A DNA stretch of 64,000 nt from Neurospora crassa OR74A (lineage: Eukaryota > Ascomycota > Sordariomycetes > Sordariales > Sordariaceae). The DNA lies in the NCBI RefSeq assembly GCF_000182925.2, contig NC_026504.1, forward strand, positions 1,116,001 through 1,180,000. The letters run 5' to 3'. This document shows, in pieces, positions 1 to 12,893 of the stretch (the first letter of the stretch is position 1; every line of letters starts with the position of its first letter). The position numbers were made by a program, and so were the translations under genes. The notes beneath the pieces were generated by a model. That model saw only the letters and a program-made list of their open reading frames with translations. It was not told the origin of the DNA and ran no database searches.

Positions 1-3000
1 TTCCATTCTTCCTTCTTGTTTTGTTGTTTTTCTCTTGGGCGGGAATTGGATCGGGGACCCCTGGGTCTTGTTGATGCCCCTGACCTTGTCGTTGTGACAA
101 TCAACAGTCCACGATCCACATTCATCAACCAAGAGGCCCAGCCAGAGGAGCCGACCGGCCGGCGTCGGCAGGATGTCTCTTGTGGTTGCTCTTTTTGGGC
201 TATTTTTCGTATCTCAGAATGGGCCATGGAAATGGAGAAAAGTGAAAAACAGAGAAAATGAACCCCACTGTATCATCGTGTTTTTAGTGTACACTAGGCT
301 TGCTCCCCACTGTAAATCCTTCCCGCTTGCCGGCCCACGCCGTCGTGTTCCAGCTCCAGGGCAGAGGTATCAGTCAGAAGCGAGTCTCCACATTTGGGCA
401 ACTTTCCGGGCCCCAGACTCAGAGTCTTTTTGTCAAAAGACCGTCCCAGCAATCATTTCCCCCTCGCTTGCGTGCAGTGCCGCCAAGTCAGTGCACACAC
501 ATGGCCGCACGTACTGTAGTGTAGTGTACTGCGTAGTTAACTGTACGTGGGCACGATCTTGATTTCCCGAACAAGGATATCCACGTCTTGTATCAAGTGT
601 GATGATTTGAATAAAGGTCAATATCACAACGTTGGAAATGAATCTGTTGGTTAGAAACACGCAGATTGACTCCCGGGAATGGCATAGTGGTCGGAGCTCA
701 ACAGCCATATTCGTCAAAGATTACCGCGTGGTAGCTTGTAAAGTGCTGAGAGTGATTTGATATTGATAATGTTGGAATGAAGGGGCCATGGGGATCTTCC
801 CAACCACCAAGCCCCTTAGGCATATTGCCCGCTGGATGCACTGTGCCGCAGCAATGATGATGATGATGATGATGGATGACGACCGTCGACCGTCATCACC
901 AGCTCCGGAAATTGATTGTTGTTGATCCCGCTGTAATAAAGAAGTCGGATAAAACGATGGATCGCCCTCCATAGAGGGAGGCATGACTTCCCTATTGGGA
1001 TGGGTGGATGGAGGGGCAGATGGGACGCTCGTCGTCGAGGATATCACCTGCTTCCTTCCATGCCTTGTTGCCTTGGCCCTGTTTTAGCCTTGGCTTCTGC
1101 TTTTGCCTCGTGTGTGTGGGAGTCGGGAAGCCATGATTGTCTGTCTGTATGTACATACCTAGGTATATCGAACCCTTCTTGCAACGATGATGAGGCCCTC
1201 GCTTGCCTCCAGCCTTTCCTCTGAATGGAATCCTTTTCCGTCGCCCCTCCCACACTCCCAAATGTCTTCTTGGGTCCAAAGAAAGTAACCCCCTCCAACC
1301 AATCATCGGTCTAAATGCAGACAGTCAGCATGTGAAGCAAGCCTCACTTTTCCCTCTAATTCGTCCCTCCCATTTCATCTCAATTCTCGACTTTCTCACA
1401 GGCGATCAGGCGCAAAGCCAGGGTGAGAAATGCAGGTGCCCGCCCGCAGCAGCAGCAGCAGCACAGACTCGCACCCCCCCCCCCCCCCCCAACCGCCCAC
1501 CACACACAACACTTTTTCGTCCCTCTCGTTTTGAGCTCGGGCCCAGGAAACAGAGAACGAAAAAAAAAGCAGGGCGAGGTGGCACCAGCACGAATCAACC
1601 AATCACCATCCTTCACATCTCTCAAACAGGTCAATGTCTCATCTCTCTTCTGATGCTCAATCGTCGTCCTCGCTTTCTTGCGGCTTGCTTGCTTGCTTGC
1701 TTGCTTGATACCATTCTTCCCAACCACCAACAAAAAACTACCCGAGACTACCGACAGTGAGAGGAGAGACAGAGGGGTCCTTTCTCCTTCCTTCGATTCA
1801 GACCCTTTCCGTTTCTGGTCATGGCGACTGGTAGCCGTTTCATTCTATGTATTGCTTCAGTTTAGTTCAAGTCCCCTCTTTTTTCTATTTTTCATTTTTT
1901 CTCTGTTTTCGATATCGTGCATGATCCAAGGTTGAGACAACACTCACTCACTCACATACCTGGGATTTCGTTCTACACCTGTTTTGGCTATATCCTGCAA
2001 CGCTACTGCATAATGCCTACAGGAATGAGGCATCGTTCTTGCTTGATCTTGGTATCCTTTCTCGCACGAGAGAGAGTGTGTGGACATATCATGATGCAGC
2101 AAGGCAGATAGACAAGGAAAGAACTGGCAGGCGCCCGCTCGATTGCCATCGGGCGGTACGCATAGGTTCTACCGAGCGGTAACAGGCAGGGGAGTGTGGT
2201 AGCCGCATAGGAACTGACTGCCTGGTAGGGTCATGTTAACTCCACATTCGAAGGGCGCAGGGGCAATACAACAAGCGATCATGTGTTGAGACATCTACCA
2301 TAGTATCGGACTCTCCGAGCCATCCGTCTCGACGTTCATCTGTTTGTTGTCGCTTGCAACGATCTCTCTAGATTAGGTAGCTATGTACCTTGTTTCTTCT
2401 GGCAACTGCTGGGCGCTGTTGGAAACGCTGGGAACATCTGATAGTGGAGTGACAGTGGGTGGTGTGGGTATTTGTTAGTGAGTGATTTGTGACCTTGTGA
2501 AAGATTGCATGTGTCACTGGATGTAAAAATTCACAAAGTCGTCTGCGTCATGCATGTCGGCGTCCACACGAACCCCTGAATGGGCCAGCCCGGCGCACAA
2601 CCGGCCCTTTTGACCCACCGGCACTCGTTGCCCGGGTGCCCAGTAAGCCTACGGTACTGGGAGGGCAATTCAGGAGTGCTAAACATTGGCGGAACTCCCG
2701 ACATGCAACTATCACCAGTGCCATCTCACTGCAAAAGTGCCCAAATCTGTGTGTCCGTCGGTTTGTCTCGACCATCATTTGTATTTCTCTCCTCCCAAGC
2801 AACCGAGTTAAGCGCGGTTACAGGAATTAAAGCAGCTCTACTAAGCACCTTTCTTGATCTAGACAACCCATTCCCTATTCACTCTTGTACTATCTTTGTC
2901 TTCCCTCCGTTCCAAGCGCACGGAGGTTTTCTCCAAGCAGGAGTGTATGCGAAAAAAAAAAAAAAAAAGGTATTTCGTCTTTGCGCGTCAGAACCTTCTC

Positions 3001-4010
3001 CAAGGTCGCGCAATAAAAACATGCTCGTGTTCCATCATTTATGTCGTTCATCCGTGTCTTTTCATCAACTCCATCATGACCCAGCAAGAAAAAGGAAAAA
3101 AGGAAGAAAGAACATGTGAGAAATCAGAAGCCCACTTGCCAAACCGACTGTGTCGAGATTTTGAATAGATGAACAACGGGAAGTGGTATCATTCAGCAAA
3201 AAGAATTGTATGTCGCAAGGAGCCTGCGCCTCAAACTCATAACAACGCTCGCTAAACACCACTCCGTTTCTTTCCCGAACTCCGTTTCTCTATGTCGCGC
3301 CAGACGGAAAACAGACTTTCTGCCTGCCGATTAAAAAAAACCAAGAGTGGCCGACAACAGCGCTTATCGAGGCATAAGACGCTGACATGACAAATAAGGG
3401 AATGAAAAACACATGTCTTCTGAACCCCAAAATAGAGCGTAACGTTGCGTCGTGAAACCTCCAGATCTTTACATTCCTCCCCCGGGTTTTGTTTTTGTTG
3501 CGCCGAAAACGTAAAATGACAAGTTTTCCACCCCAGAAGAAAAGAAAAGGAGGAAAAAAAAAAAAAAAAAAAACATATGCAAATGATAATGGTCGACCAA
3601 AAAAAATCGACCCAGTTTTCCTTCCCAACCTTTCCCCGCATGTGAAAAGTGCGGTTGACAAACCCCGAACTCCAAACAGTGTATCGAAAAGCACAGGAGC
3701 CATCCCACCCCATCTTCGTATGTGTACAACCACACAATCTCTTTCAATGAAAAACGTACAGCAAAAACGGAAATCATTCCCACTGGGAAAACTTGCCGCT
3801 CCTCTTTATCCCGGGCTCCTGGGTATCATAATCCGGACAAAGACCATCATCTATGTGGTGGGATATTAGTTTAATCGAGAAGGAAGAAGTAAAATGAAAT
3901 ATCTCCGGCGTCCGAGTTTGCCATCGGCTGTAGCATGGAGACATGAGAAGCTGAATGAGGTGTAGCCTTCTGGCCAACCCAGAAAACGTATTGCGAAATC
4001 TTGCGACCGA
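1..4010. other. Host intergenic DNA with no recognised gene
   Basis: I find no open frame with a recognisable domain on either strand. The stretch has normal base composition with many simple tracts: ATG/GAT trinucleotides near 853-876, AGC repeats near 1447-1463 followed by 17 C at 1474-1490, six CTTG units near 1684-1707, and A-runs near 2952-2968 and 3557-3573. CT-rich stretches such as 1700-1900 resemble 5' leader DNA of filamentous ascomycete genes, but no convincing start codon and exon follow. The end nearest 4010 is probably the 3' untranslated region of the kinase gene. An exon of a gene lying mostly outside the window on the left cannot be excluded. Confidence 0.6.
1474..1490. repeat. 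Homopolymer run of 17 C next to an AGC microsatellite
   Basis: An AGC trinucleotide tract (about 1447-1463) is followed within 11 bases by 17 uninterrupted C. This is a simple-sequence tract in intergenic DNA and a likely site of length error in sequencing. Confidence 0.9.
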
Positions 4011-5626
4011 CTAATAGCAGCCTTGGATATGCGCAAAGAAAGGTACCTGGTGGAAGGGAGCGTGGTGTGAATGCGTATAGTACTTGATCGTTTCCCAAAG
4101 GTTCCCAGACGGGTACTTGGATGGCGCATAGTTCGGCTGGACCGGAATGGGCATCATCGGCTGTTGGATAGGCTGTGGGATCGTTGTTGGGTAAGGCTGC
4201 TGGAAGTAGTCGTGTTTGTACTGCGTCATCACGTTGGGATTCTCCAAAGGTTCAAAGATCACCGGTTCTCTTCCCTGCAATGGCTGCTGAGGCGGAGGTG
4301 TCTTGATCTCGGGAAGATCCGAAACCAAGTCATCATCATCGTCCTCCTCCAGGTCCTCAAGACTCGAGCATGCCGAGGTAAGCGACCCATCATCCGAGGA
4401 GCAAGTAGAGCCCTCATCAGACATGGAGTCCGACGAAGAGGGTGACATGGGCGACGGGTATTCCTCGGCGTCAACATATGTAGCTTGTTGCTCAAGTGAT
4501 GCGGGCGACTGGGTGAACCTGGAGCAAGCAAGAATCCGAGTTCGCAGCTCGGGCAAGGTGATTCTGTGGTCAGGATTGGGCGTAAAAATCCTTCCCAAGA
4601 TGTCGTTCAGTTCGTCCGACACCGGGAGAATGGTCTTGAGGAAATCCTTGCTTTTAACGAAGGCCCGGTAGGTGGAGTCCTCAAAAGACGCTTGCTTCCA
4701 TGGGTTACGTCCACAGGTGAGATTCACCAGGATGACTCCAAGGCTCCAAACGTCATTCGGAGCGCAATAATAGAAGGGCCTCCTTGCTGTTTGGTCCAGG
4801 CACTCTAAATGAACAAGAAAAGGAGCAAGTCAGTTCGTTGTCCAGGGGGGGATCGGATGGAAGATGAGAAATGAGAACGAGAAATCGCATGGCCAAGATG
4901 GGCTAGGGGGAGATTGACATCAGAAAGTTCGCAAAAACTTGAAAACCTACCTGGCGACATGTAAAATGTTGAGCCACACCCGTAGTCCATAGATGTTGCC
5001 TGTTGAATTGCGAGGCCGAAATCTGCCAACTTGACAGTTTCGCCGTTGTCAGAGACGAGGATGTTCTCTGGCTTCAAGTCCCGGTGGTAAATTCCACGGC
5101 TGTGGCAGTGTCCTACGGCATCCAGGATCTGGAGGAAGACACTCTTGGCGAGCTCATCCTTACCAACATATTGCCCACGTTCGGTGATGTTATAGAACAG
5201 ATCACCTTCCGGGCAGTACTCCAAGACAACGTAGATGCAGTCATGTTGTTCGATGATCTTGACCATCGAGACTACATTAGGGTGTCCTGAGGCCTGGTGG
5301 TGCAAACGTATTTCCTGGCGTTGAAACGTAATCTGGCGAGCATCCAGCGGGGTCCCATCGGGGTTGAACTTGCTGAGGCACTTGACGGCATAGCGAACAT
5401 TATCCTTCAAGTCGACGGCTGAATAAACCACACCATATGCACCAGACCCCAAGATCCCTGAGAGTTGGAGCGAGTTGGTGATAAACATGCCTAGTCGGTC
5501 TTCCGCTGGCATCGGAACATAGTGATGTTGCTGTAGCTGGTGAGGTGGAGGGAAAATATACTGCTGGTCGAATGGTGCTGGTGATGCCGGCGGAGTGAGA
5601 TATCCAAGCTCTGACACATGATGCAT
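4011..5626 (-). CDS. Serine/threonine protein kinase, Ran1/Vhs1/Sks1-like, two exons
   Basis: Exon 1 is 5626-4951 and exon 2 is 4804-4011; joined they encode 489 residues. The kinase domain starts near residue 55: glycine loop GSGAYG (about 60-65), ATP-binding lysine in YAVKC (K82), helix-C glutamate in RQEIR (E105), catalytic loop HRDLKPEN (H181, D183), DFG (202-204), and an SPE motif in place of APE that is rebuilt across the intron. A CGSTFYMSP activation segment followed by a tryptophan-serine-leucine-glycine helix fits the fungal Ran1/Pat1, Vhs1 and Sks1 group, which acts in nutrient and meiosis or stress signalling. The N-terminus (1-50) is Pro/Gln/His-rich; the C-terminus has a Ser/Asp/Glu-rich acidic stretch and a Pro/Gln-rich tail, both probably disordered. 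The ATG at 5626 is the first in frame after an upstream in-frame TAA. All catalytic residues are present, so this looks functional. The family is seen in the sequence; the pathway is inferred from relatives. Confidence 0.93.
4805..4950 (-). other. Spliceosomal intron of the kinase gene
   Basis: On the minus strand the intron begins GTAGGT at 4950 and ends TTTAG at 4805 (146 bases). Reading through it would break the kinase domain after the YMSP motif; removing it rebuilds the Glu of the SPE motif from a split codon and continues into CLDQ. The splice is therefore fixed by protein homology. Confidence 0.93.
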
Positions 5627-8600
5627 GATCTGTCCTTGCTCCTTGACTCCTGATACTAACTCCTTTCGGGCCTGGTTTAGGTTAAGCCGACGGTGAATGG
5701 GCGCAAATTTAAGTCCGGGAAGGAGAAGAAATGATGAAAACAGCAGACAGGAAGAAAACAGAAAGACTGGATTAAATCCTGCTCCTGGTTGGGTATATCC
5801 TCAAGAAGACCAAAGAAAATGAAAGTCCGGGTCACGTCCTTTTGCTCCTCTGGAACGGATGGAATGGCACTGGCTCGAGTTTTGTCCTGATGGTTGGCTG
5901 TAGATCCTGAACGTCCAGGCTCTGGGTCGCAAACAATCCAAATGTTGACTTCGAGTGAACGGGTCAACGAGTATTGGGCGGAGGAGGTATGTGTTTGTAA
6001 GTCGTTGGTTGAAGGTTGTTGAGTTAACAAGGGCGGGATATCATGGGAGTCGTTGACGAAGTTGTTGTAGAAAAGGATAGTCTTCACGGACACTGAGCCT
6101 GGAAGAAGGACGGGGGAGTAGGAGGTGAAAAGACGATGCCAAGTGAAGTGAGTGTAGAGAAAGGTGACGATGGTGAAGGAAGCTAATAGCACGAGGCAAG
6201 AGCGTAGGTAACAAGATGCGGACCGGAGATCATAGATATTTGACGATACTCTCTTTCACTGGCTGGCGGGCGTGCTTACCCTGCCGCCCCGTTCTCTGTC
6301 AAAGGATGGCATGGTGCAATGCGACCCTCTTCGGCTTGCGTGTCTGGGTGGCTTGATTGGTCTCCAAGTGCCCCATGTCAGGCTGGCCATTCATCCACCC
6401 GAAGTCGTCCCCAAGACTGTGTGCAAGGGTGGGTGAGTACGAGGATACCGCGGTACATGCAGGGTGCGGTCGGTACGACGGTACGATGGAAGGTACTAAG
6501 GCACGGAGGGTGTGAGACTTGGGGGACTCTGTGAGAAGCGCCGAATTACCCACACCCACTCACCTCCCTCTCTCCTCGCTGTCGGTACCCTCTTCTGCCT
6601 CTGCCTCTCTATTGCCGGACGCTGTGGCCACCGGTCGGCTCAAACCAGCACATCCTTGCCGTCGAGTCTCATGGGACCACAATGCACCATCCTATTCTTA
6701 ATCTTGGGTGGATGGCACTAGAGCGGAACGAGCATGGCGGCAGATGGTTTTCAAAAAAAAACAGTACATACACCGCTACTATCTTTTGGTGAGCCGGTGT
6801 GTAGTTCTTCTTTGTTTTTCTTACTTTTTGGCACCACCTGGGCGGGAATGAGGGTAGATGAGGTTGAGGGATTAGAGGCGTGTGGGGCGTCTTGGAAGGT
6901 CGCGAAGGTCCATGGAGCACCAAGGAATGGGCCTGCCTGCTTGGGGCGTCCGCTAATGCGCAGCAGAGTGAATTGTGACGACGAGCAATAATGAGGACAG
7001 GGGTTGTCTGACACAGATCATTCAAACGCCCTGTGTCACTGCCTCTCCATCTTGCCCATGCGGACTAACGTCCAATGCTTGATCATACACACACACCCCA
7101 TTTTATCCTTGCCATGCGCCCCCAGGCCGTTGATTGCTCATCAAAGAGGCGAATGGGATGTGCAGGATAATGGGATGCTGTCCCTGTCAGAAAAGAGGGG
7201 GGTGAGCCGAGCTGCTAGTATGAAGACCAGCACTGAGTGCAAGACGGAAGGATCAGAGCGGCATCCACCGAACCGCATCGTTTCGTTCAACAGGGAGAGG
7301 GCGAAAACTGAAAAGCAGAAGAGCCACAGCCCAGCGCGCGTGACAGCGTGTGACGCACTCTGCGATGCCCATTCCCGCTGATGAATGAAGTGTCCTTGTT
7401 GCTGAGAGCAATGCTTGGTGGGCCCGTGGCTTTTGCCGATTTTATGTTTTCACCGTTCAGGTGAGGAAAACGTGTTTTATGTCCGTTTACCCACAGGAGA
7501 CGTTCTTACAGCGGAAACACACGCACACAGCCATGAACGCAGACGCAGACACTTACGGACTGCACGTGAATCTCAGTCCCTGAACGAGACCGCCTGCTTG
7601 TTACCTGTCATCCAATGCCTTCCACCCGTAGCCGCGCTGATTCAGTACTCGCCAGCAAGGCATCGTCGCTCGAATAGACCGGAAAACGTGTCGGTATTCA
7701 TTGTCAACGGGACTGGCGCTTTTTTTTTTTAGTCGTTGAGGTTGATGAGGTACTGTTCAGCAGGCCAAAGCCTGGTTTGATCCGCCTGTCCGTATTGTGA
7801 ACACTTGTGTATTGATCTAGGATATGTTCCTTAACATAGCTGCAAGCTGGCGTAGGTGGTTCTGGCGGATAAGAAGGATTGAACGGTACTGTTACCGATA
7901 CGTGTAATGCTGATAGGAAGTGGCAAAAGTTGAACAACGGGAAGGAAGTTTGTGATTGGCATGCGGCATGTTTCTGACGGTTTCTGAAGCCGCAACACAA
8001 TGCGGCCAAGCGGCTCCAGAATTCCGATGATGTCGGGGCTCGCGGGGGGCTGGTGGAAAAGTGTATGCTGACGAATTCCTCGCCTTCCCATAAGCGACTA
8101 GAAAGAAGCCGTACCGTATTGCGCGTCAACTCCTCTCGCTCACCGCAGTCACCTGGACGCCCCAACGCCCCTCTGGCAGGCACCGTTAAAGCAAGATGGG
8201 CGGCCTTACGGCGGTCATCATCCATGCCGAGCCTGTTTTGCCCTGTTTGATTCGACCAAGACTTCTTGAGAAGGCTACGGATCCATGCCTGATTGGCCAT
8301 GCAGCCTTCGCGGCCCTGATTCGAAACCTTGATCCATGGCCATTATGTATCTCGGCTGAAGTGCAAGTGCTGCATTGAGCAGATCGGCTGTGATAACGCC
8401 CGCTGAAAGACCAGCATTAATCACTGTTGGACTCGTTAGTGTGCATACCTAACAACAACGTCAGGGCTTTTTGTAAGATTATGAAATATCAGCAAAGTGC
8501 ATGTAGTGTATACGTAGGCACTGAATGGTACTGGTACCGGCACATCCCGCTACAATGACCGTTTCATGGGAGTTCAGGATAGTGGTGTTGTGCGTGCTTG

Positions 8601-9478
8601 ACACATTGGATGAGCAGGCAGCTCAACTTATTATATGCCTCGTGACTAGTATGGTGTATAGTCTCTTACAGGCATCCCGTCGAAGCAGGGCGAGAGCCAA
8701 TTCCGATATTTTCGCGCGGAGATGCTCAAGATATCGGACGACTCAGTGGGCGAGGCGTGTGCGTCAAGAGCTCTGTGCTGATACGGAATTTCAGGTAGTG
8801 AGGCTCGGGGCTTCCATATTGGGTATAAGTGGTAGGCCAGTCCTGATTTGATGGCTGGACTCGCTCTTGCCTGGTGCTTTGGGCACTACTATGTCTACCT
8901 AGGTATTGCTGTATCGAAACGTATGTGGGCCGTCATATGTTGCCAAGTAAGTGGAAAGGGCGAGTCAGGCTCGTCGGGGCATGTCCAAGCTCTGTCAGAG
9001 TAGTGTTCTGAAGTCGAGCCAAAGTCGAATCTGACGGAGGGTCTGATGAGAACATGGGTGTAGTGTTTTAGCGCGGCGGATTTTCAGGCTTCCTGGACGG
9101 GCCTGAAGTTAGCGCAGTCAGTTGCGGCTGGCTTCCAGAGTTTCCGGAGAGGGGGTAAGATGGGAGGACATGGACCATGGGCTGGTTACAGAAGAGGAGG
9201 GTTGCAATTCCTCCATCCATCTATCGATTTGCGGACATTAGACGGCGGGCGGTGGATGGAGATGATCGATGGCCGGAAATGAAGGCAATCAAGTGGAATA
9301 TTATCGGTTGACACATTGTGACAATGGCGGATTGGAAGTTGGGAGAAGGAACCTAACTGGATTGGTCAACAGAGTCGGGACGGGTGAAGAAGGCTGTGTT
9401 GTTTCTCCTCGTCGTCTCAGAGACTGGATCAAGCCTTGCTTGTATTGTGAGTGACGTTGGTGTACCCAAGCGAATGCG
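5627..9478. other. Long upstream region of the kinase gene and host intergenic DNA
   Basis: No recognisable protein domain on either strand. The part nearest 5627 should hold the 5' leader of the minus-strand kinase gene. A possible leader-intron end is visible near 5660-5690 (minus-strand CTTAAC branch-like motif followed by CAG), but its donor is unclear. Short open frames of 60-200 codons between 5.7 and 9.5 kb show no domain and no conserved motif. Base composition is normal with no sign of RIP up to the LTR at 9483. Confidence 0.55.
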
Positions 9479-9482
9479 AGTC

Positions 9483-9619
9483 TGAGACCCACTTCTTGTG
9501 TGTCACGTGTGCTAGCCATTCTTAGCCTATTTAAGTTAGCTTGGTGGAGGGGTCTTCGGATCTCTCTTCTCTTCCACTCTTTAGCCTACTTTAAACCAAT
9601 AAGAAATCATCACTTTTTA
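9483..9619 (+). repeat. E1 5' LTR (137 bp)
   Basis: Starts TGAGACCC and ends CTTTTTA. It matches 57310-57446 over the full length with six differences, all transitions, five of them in CpA/TpG context. The non-canonical TA end is bounded by the AGTC duplication and by TGG at 9620. A 5-bp duplication GAGTC/AAGTC with one mismatch is the alternative reading of the edge. Confidence 0.92.
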
Positions 9620-9637
9620 TGGTGGACTATACCGGAT
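9620..9637 (+). other. E1 primer binding site (putative)
   Basis: The sequence directly after the left LTR begins TGGTGGACTATACC. A TGG directly after the 5' LTR is typical because it pairs with the CCA end of the priming tRNA. I cannot name the tRNA. Confidence 0.55.
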
Positions 9638-10389
9638 TGTTTAATGAAGTATCAATCTTCATTTCTCTAATTTATCTAATCGATCGAACGAAACGAAACG
9701 AATTGCTTTTCTTTATTTTTGGAACTTGTTGTTTTGCATGCTGTACAACGTACTAGGAACGTTACCGTAACTAAACTTTTGATACGATATTGATACTATA
9801 TCCGATATTATATATAATACTCCTATATTTAATTTTATTAAATCTCGATATTCCTTAATAACTTTAGATAACCCCCAATAAGAATAGATAATTAAATTAT
9901 TAAGCCCGTCTTAAACTTCGTATCCGAATACTATTTAATATTATTGCCGAATATTAAGCTAAACCTCCGACGTACTTTATTGAGAAAAAATAAGACTTCG
10001 GACAGAAGACCCACCCTTTAGGTACTTAAATTTTAAAGTATTAGTTTAATATTTTAAATATTAGATAGAAGATAAGATCAATATTACACTTCAGTCTTAG
10101 TATTACTAAGTTTATACTCTAAAGATTTAAAGTTATAAAGTAGAAGTACCTTTTTACTTCGTTTAATTTTTTAGTTATTATTAAGTAAAATTTTAGTATA
10201 GATAGACCGACCTAAATTGGGAATTCCAATATATATTCAACCCTAATTATTTACTATACGTCGGGGGGTTTTAGCGTTATAATTATAGGGCTTCTATAGT
10301 AGCCTCCGTTATAACATTTTAATTCTTTCCTTTCCTTTCTATAAAGTACTTGTAAGACCTCCTTACATATACTAACATTTTGTACGCCG

Positions 10390-12329
10390 CTAACCTGGAA
10401 TGGAATAACTAATTATTTAATATTAGGGATATAGAATTCGTAGAGCCTTTAATAATATATAAAGAAATTCCGGAGGGATTGGAAATTATTGAAGATCTTT
10501 TAATTAAATTAGGATTATTATTCTTCGGAATAATAATAGTACTAACCTTTATAGAAGTATCCCCGGAAGGAATTATTATTAATATAATTCCTATTAATTT
10601 ACTAATTACTATTCCTCTTATATTTCTATAAGAAGAAGAAGAGACGGTACTATCGTTACTATTGTCCGATATATTAATATCCTTAAAGGAAAATTCCGCT
10701 TTCGTTTTATAATTAAATCCCCCCTTGCTAATTAGAATATAAAGAAATATAGCGAATTTAATATAATTATACTTTGTAGGATGGAGTATTAATAATATTA
10801 GTAAATATATTAAGGAGATAGAAGCGACGCTAACTTTAGTAGGAATCGATAATATTAATTAGGATATAATATTTAAGACCCAATTCTAGAGAGGACTAAA
10901 GGGCGATATAAAAGTATAGTAGGAAGTAGAATTGGAGGAGAAGGAGAAGTTAGGAAAAGCGAATATTATATAGGCGGCAAGGGTTAAGTAGGAGACGATA
11001 AAGATAGATTCTAATATTATATTAAATATTATTAGATTTAGAAAGAAATTTAAAGAGTCTATTAATAATTATTTTAGAAAAGTAGAGAAATTATTTATTA
11101 AGGTCAAATTAAAGGAGTTGAGGTTTATTATAGCTAATATAGTATTAAACAGGATAGTAAAAAATAATTAGAAAGTAGCGGGAATTAATAGAGGAATTAA
11201 ATAGAGGTTGGAAGATAGATTAATAGCGTTGGGATATATATTATTAATAAGTTTGGGTATAAAAGAATTTTTGGCTTTATTTATAGAAATTAAGAAGGTA
11301 GTAAGGTTATTGGGGGTAGAGATAGTGGCTTACGAAGAGTTGGATAGTAAGGAGGATGGTATAGTGAAGTTGAAGGATATAGTAAAATTATTTAAATAAT
11401 TCCCAAATCTTGGGATTGGAGGATATTAATAGTAATTGCAAATACTAATAATTATAGTTTATAATATAAATTTTTATAACCCTAGTAAATAAAATAAATA
11501 TAATAATAACACGGGCTATAATTCTAATAATAACGAATATAATTCCGGAGTATTGGAGTATAATAATAGCGGTAGTAGAAATTACTAAATACTAACGCTT
11601 AGAATATACTATAATAATAGTAATTATAGTAATAGTTAATCCCACCCCCTACTTAAGATTTTTAATTTTTAGGACCCGTAGAAGTTCGGGCTATTACTAT
11701 ATAGGACGTACTAGTATAATAATTGCGCGAACCTATAGGGTAATTATATAAATTCGTAATATCCCTTCCTAAGAGTTAAGAATTAGATTAAGATAGTTAA
11801 CTATCGAAAGAAATTATAGTTGATAGAAGTAAATAATATAATAATCCTAAACTCTAATTAAACCTAAAGCTAATAAAATTAAAATTAATTATAGTAGAAT
11901 TAAGGTTAATAGAATATAGCGAATAATATTTTATAGAATTATTAAAGAGTAATATATAGGATAATAAATTAGTGTATAAACTTTTAATATTATAAAGGAT
12001 CTTTAAAGGAAATTAAAATACTTAAGAATAGGGTACGAAGCGAGGGGATATAGATATTAAAGGCCGAATAGAAGAAAATAAAATACGAATCCTCTATAAT
12101 TATAAAAAGAGATATAATAGCCGATGTTTGTATATTAAATAACTTTTGCGAAGATGTACTTTATAAATTAAAGGAAAGATCGCCCTAAAATTTGGCAATT
12201 ATTACAGAAAATACTTTAAATAAAATAAGGGAAAGAGAAAAGTAGGCGGACTTTATTAATAAGAGTACTAATAAGGAGATAGATATCAATATAGGGGATA
12301 TTTTTGAAGATGAATTTCCTAAGGACCTT
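10390..12329 (+). pseudogene. E1 gag relic (structural protein and nucleic-acid-binding tail)
   Basis: A frame containing almost only TAG/TAA stops runs through 11040-11400 and beyond. It encodes a helical, charged region (open part 11208-11399, with residues such as LEDRLIALGY) that fits a gypsy capsid, followed by an Asn/Tyr/Gln-rich stretch at 11400-11700. A degenerate zinc-knuckle-like segment lies near 11700-11760, where TGC codons appear to have become TAC. The frame stops abruptly at the ACCTT target of E2 (12325-12329) and resumes in the same frame at 51690. The exact start is not determined. Gag identity rests on position and character, not on a diagnostic motif. Confidence 0.65.
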
Positions 12330-12457
12330 TGTTAGGGGACGAATCCGCCTCCCCTGGGTCTGTGCATACTGGGCTGTACTGAGCCGGATTCGGTTCGGCG
12401 TAGTCCGATATAGTATAGAGTAGGTATAGATAGTTGTAGAAGGATCCGTCTTACTGA
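12330..12457 (+). repeat. E2 5' LTR, first part
   Basis: Matches the start of the 3' LTR at 51291-51420 and is clearly less mutated: it keeps CpA and TpG that are TpA in the other copy. It is cut off by a 100-N gap at the place where E5 entered. Its continuation is 34929-35001. Confidence 0.92.
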
Positions 12458-12557
12458 NNNNNNNNNNNNNNNNNNNNNNNNNNNNNNNNNNNNNNNNNNN
12501 NNNNNNNNNNNNNNNNNNNNNNNNNNNNNNNNNNNNNNNNNNNNNNNNNNNNNNNNN
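12458..12557. other. Assembly gap, 100 N
   Basis: Exactly 100 N. To the left is E2 LTR sequence; to the right is copia element E5. The true junction, the E5 LTR end and its target duplication are hidden here. Confidence 0.98.
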
Positions 12558-12893
12558 CTAGATATAGTGTGGTCTAGGCAGGGCATAGAGTAGGGACTAG
12601 GCTATACCTAATCTAGTAAATAGCTCAGCCTAGTAAATATCCGGGACCTACCAATATACCCCTATAAATTAGAAGATTGCCAAAGAGAATCCAAACCTCT
12701 AGTATACTATTTATATTATAATATCTTTCATTATATTAATAATATTTCAAGCCTAGGGAACCTTCTTCTAGACCATACCCATCAACTTAATAAATCTAAC
12801 GTACTTATTTAGCTTTAACGGCTTTATTAGACCGTCAGCTAGCATCTTATCACCCGGCAAATGTTTAATTGTAAATACCTTCCTATCTACCTC
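12558..12893 (-). pseudogene. E5 RNase H C-terminal end and 3' flank (copia)
   Basis: On the minus strand, from 12893 leftwards, the frame reads a copia RNase H tail with segments such as KHLPGDKMLADGL and KPLKLNK. It directly continues the frame of 21621-21860 on the other side of E3. Left of about 12760 the sequence is noncoding (polypurine region and start of the 3' LTR), ending at the gap. Mutation is moderate. Confidence 0.85.

Noticed and set aside
1203-1760. 185-codon open frame in the left flank
   Set aside because: It runs through the poly-C and AGC tracts, giving Pro-rich low-complexity translation; a competing minus-strand frame has equal length.
1815-1880. tRNA-like signals (TGGCGACTGG A-box-like and GTTCAAGTCC B-box-like, then T-run)
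   Set aside because: No acceptor or anticodon stem can be paired convincingly; spacing and ends do not give a cloverleaf.
12332-12586. Open frame spanning the first N-gap (and similar ones at 30359, 34746, 40505)
   Set aside because: These frames are open only because N codons are not stops; they join unrelated sequences.
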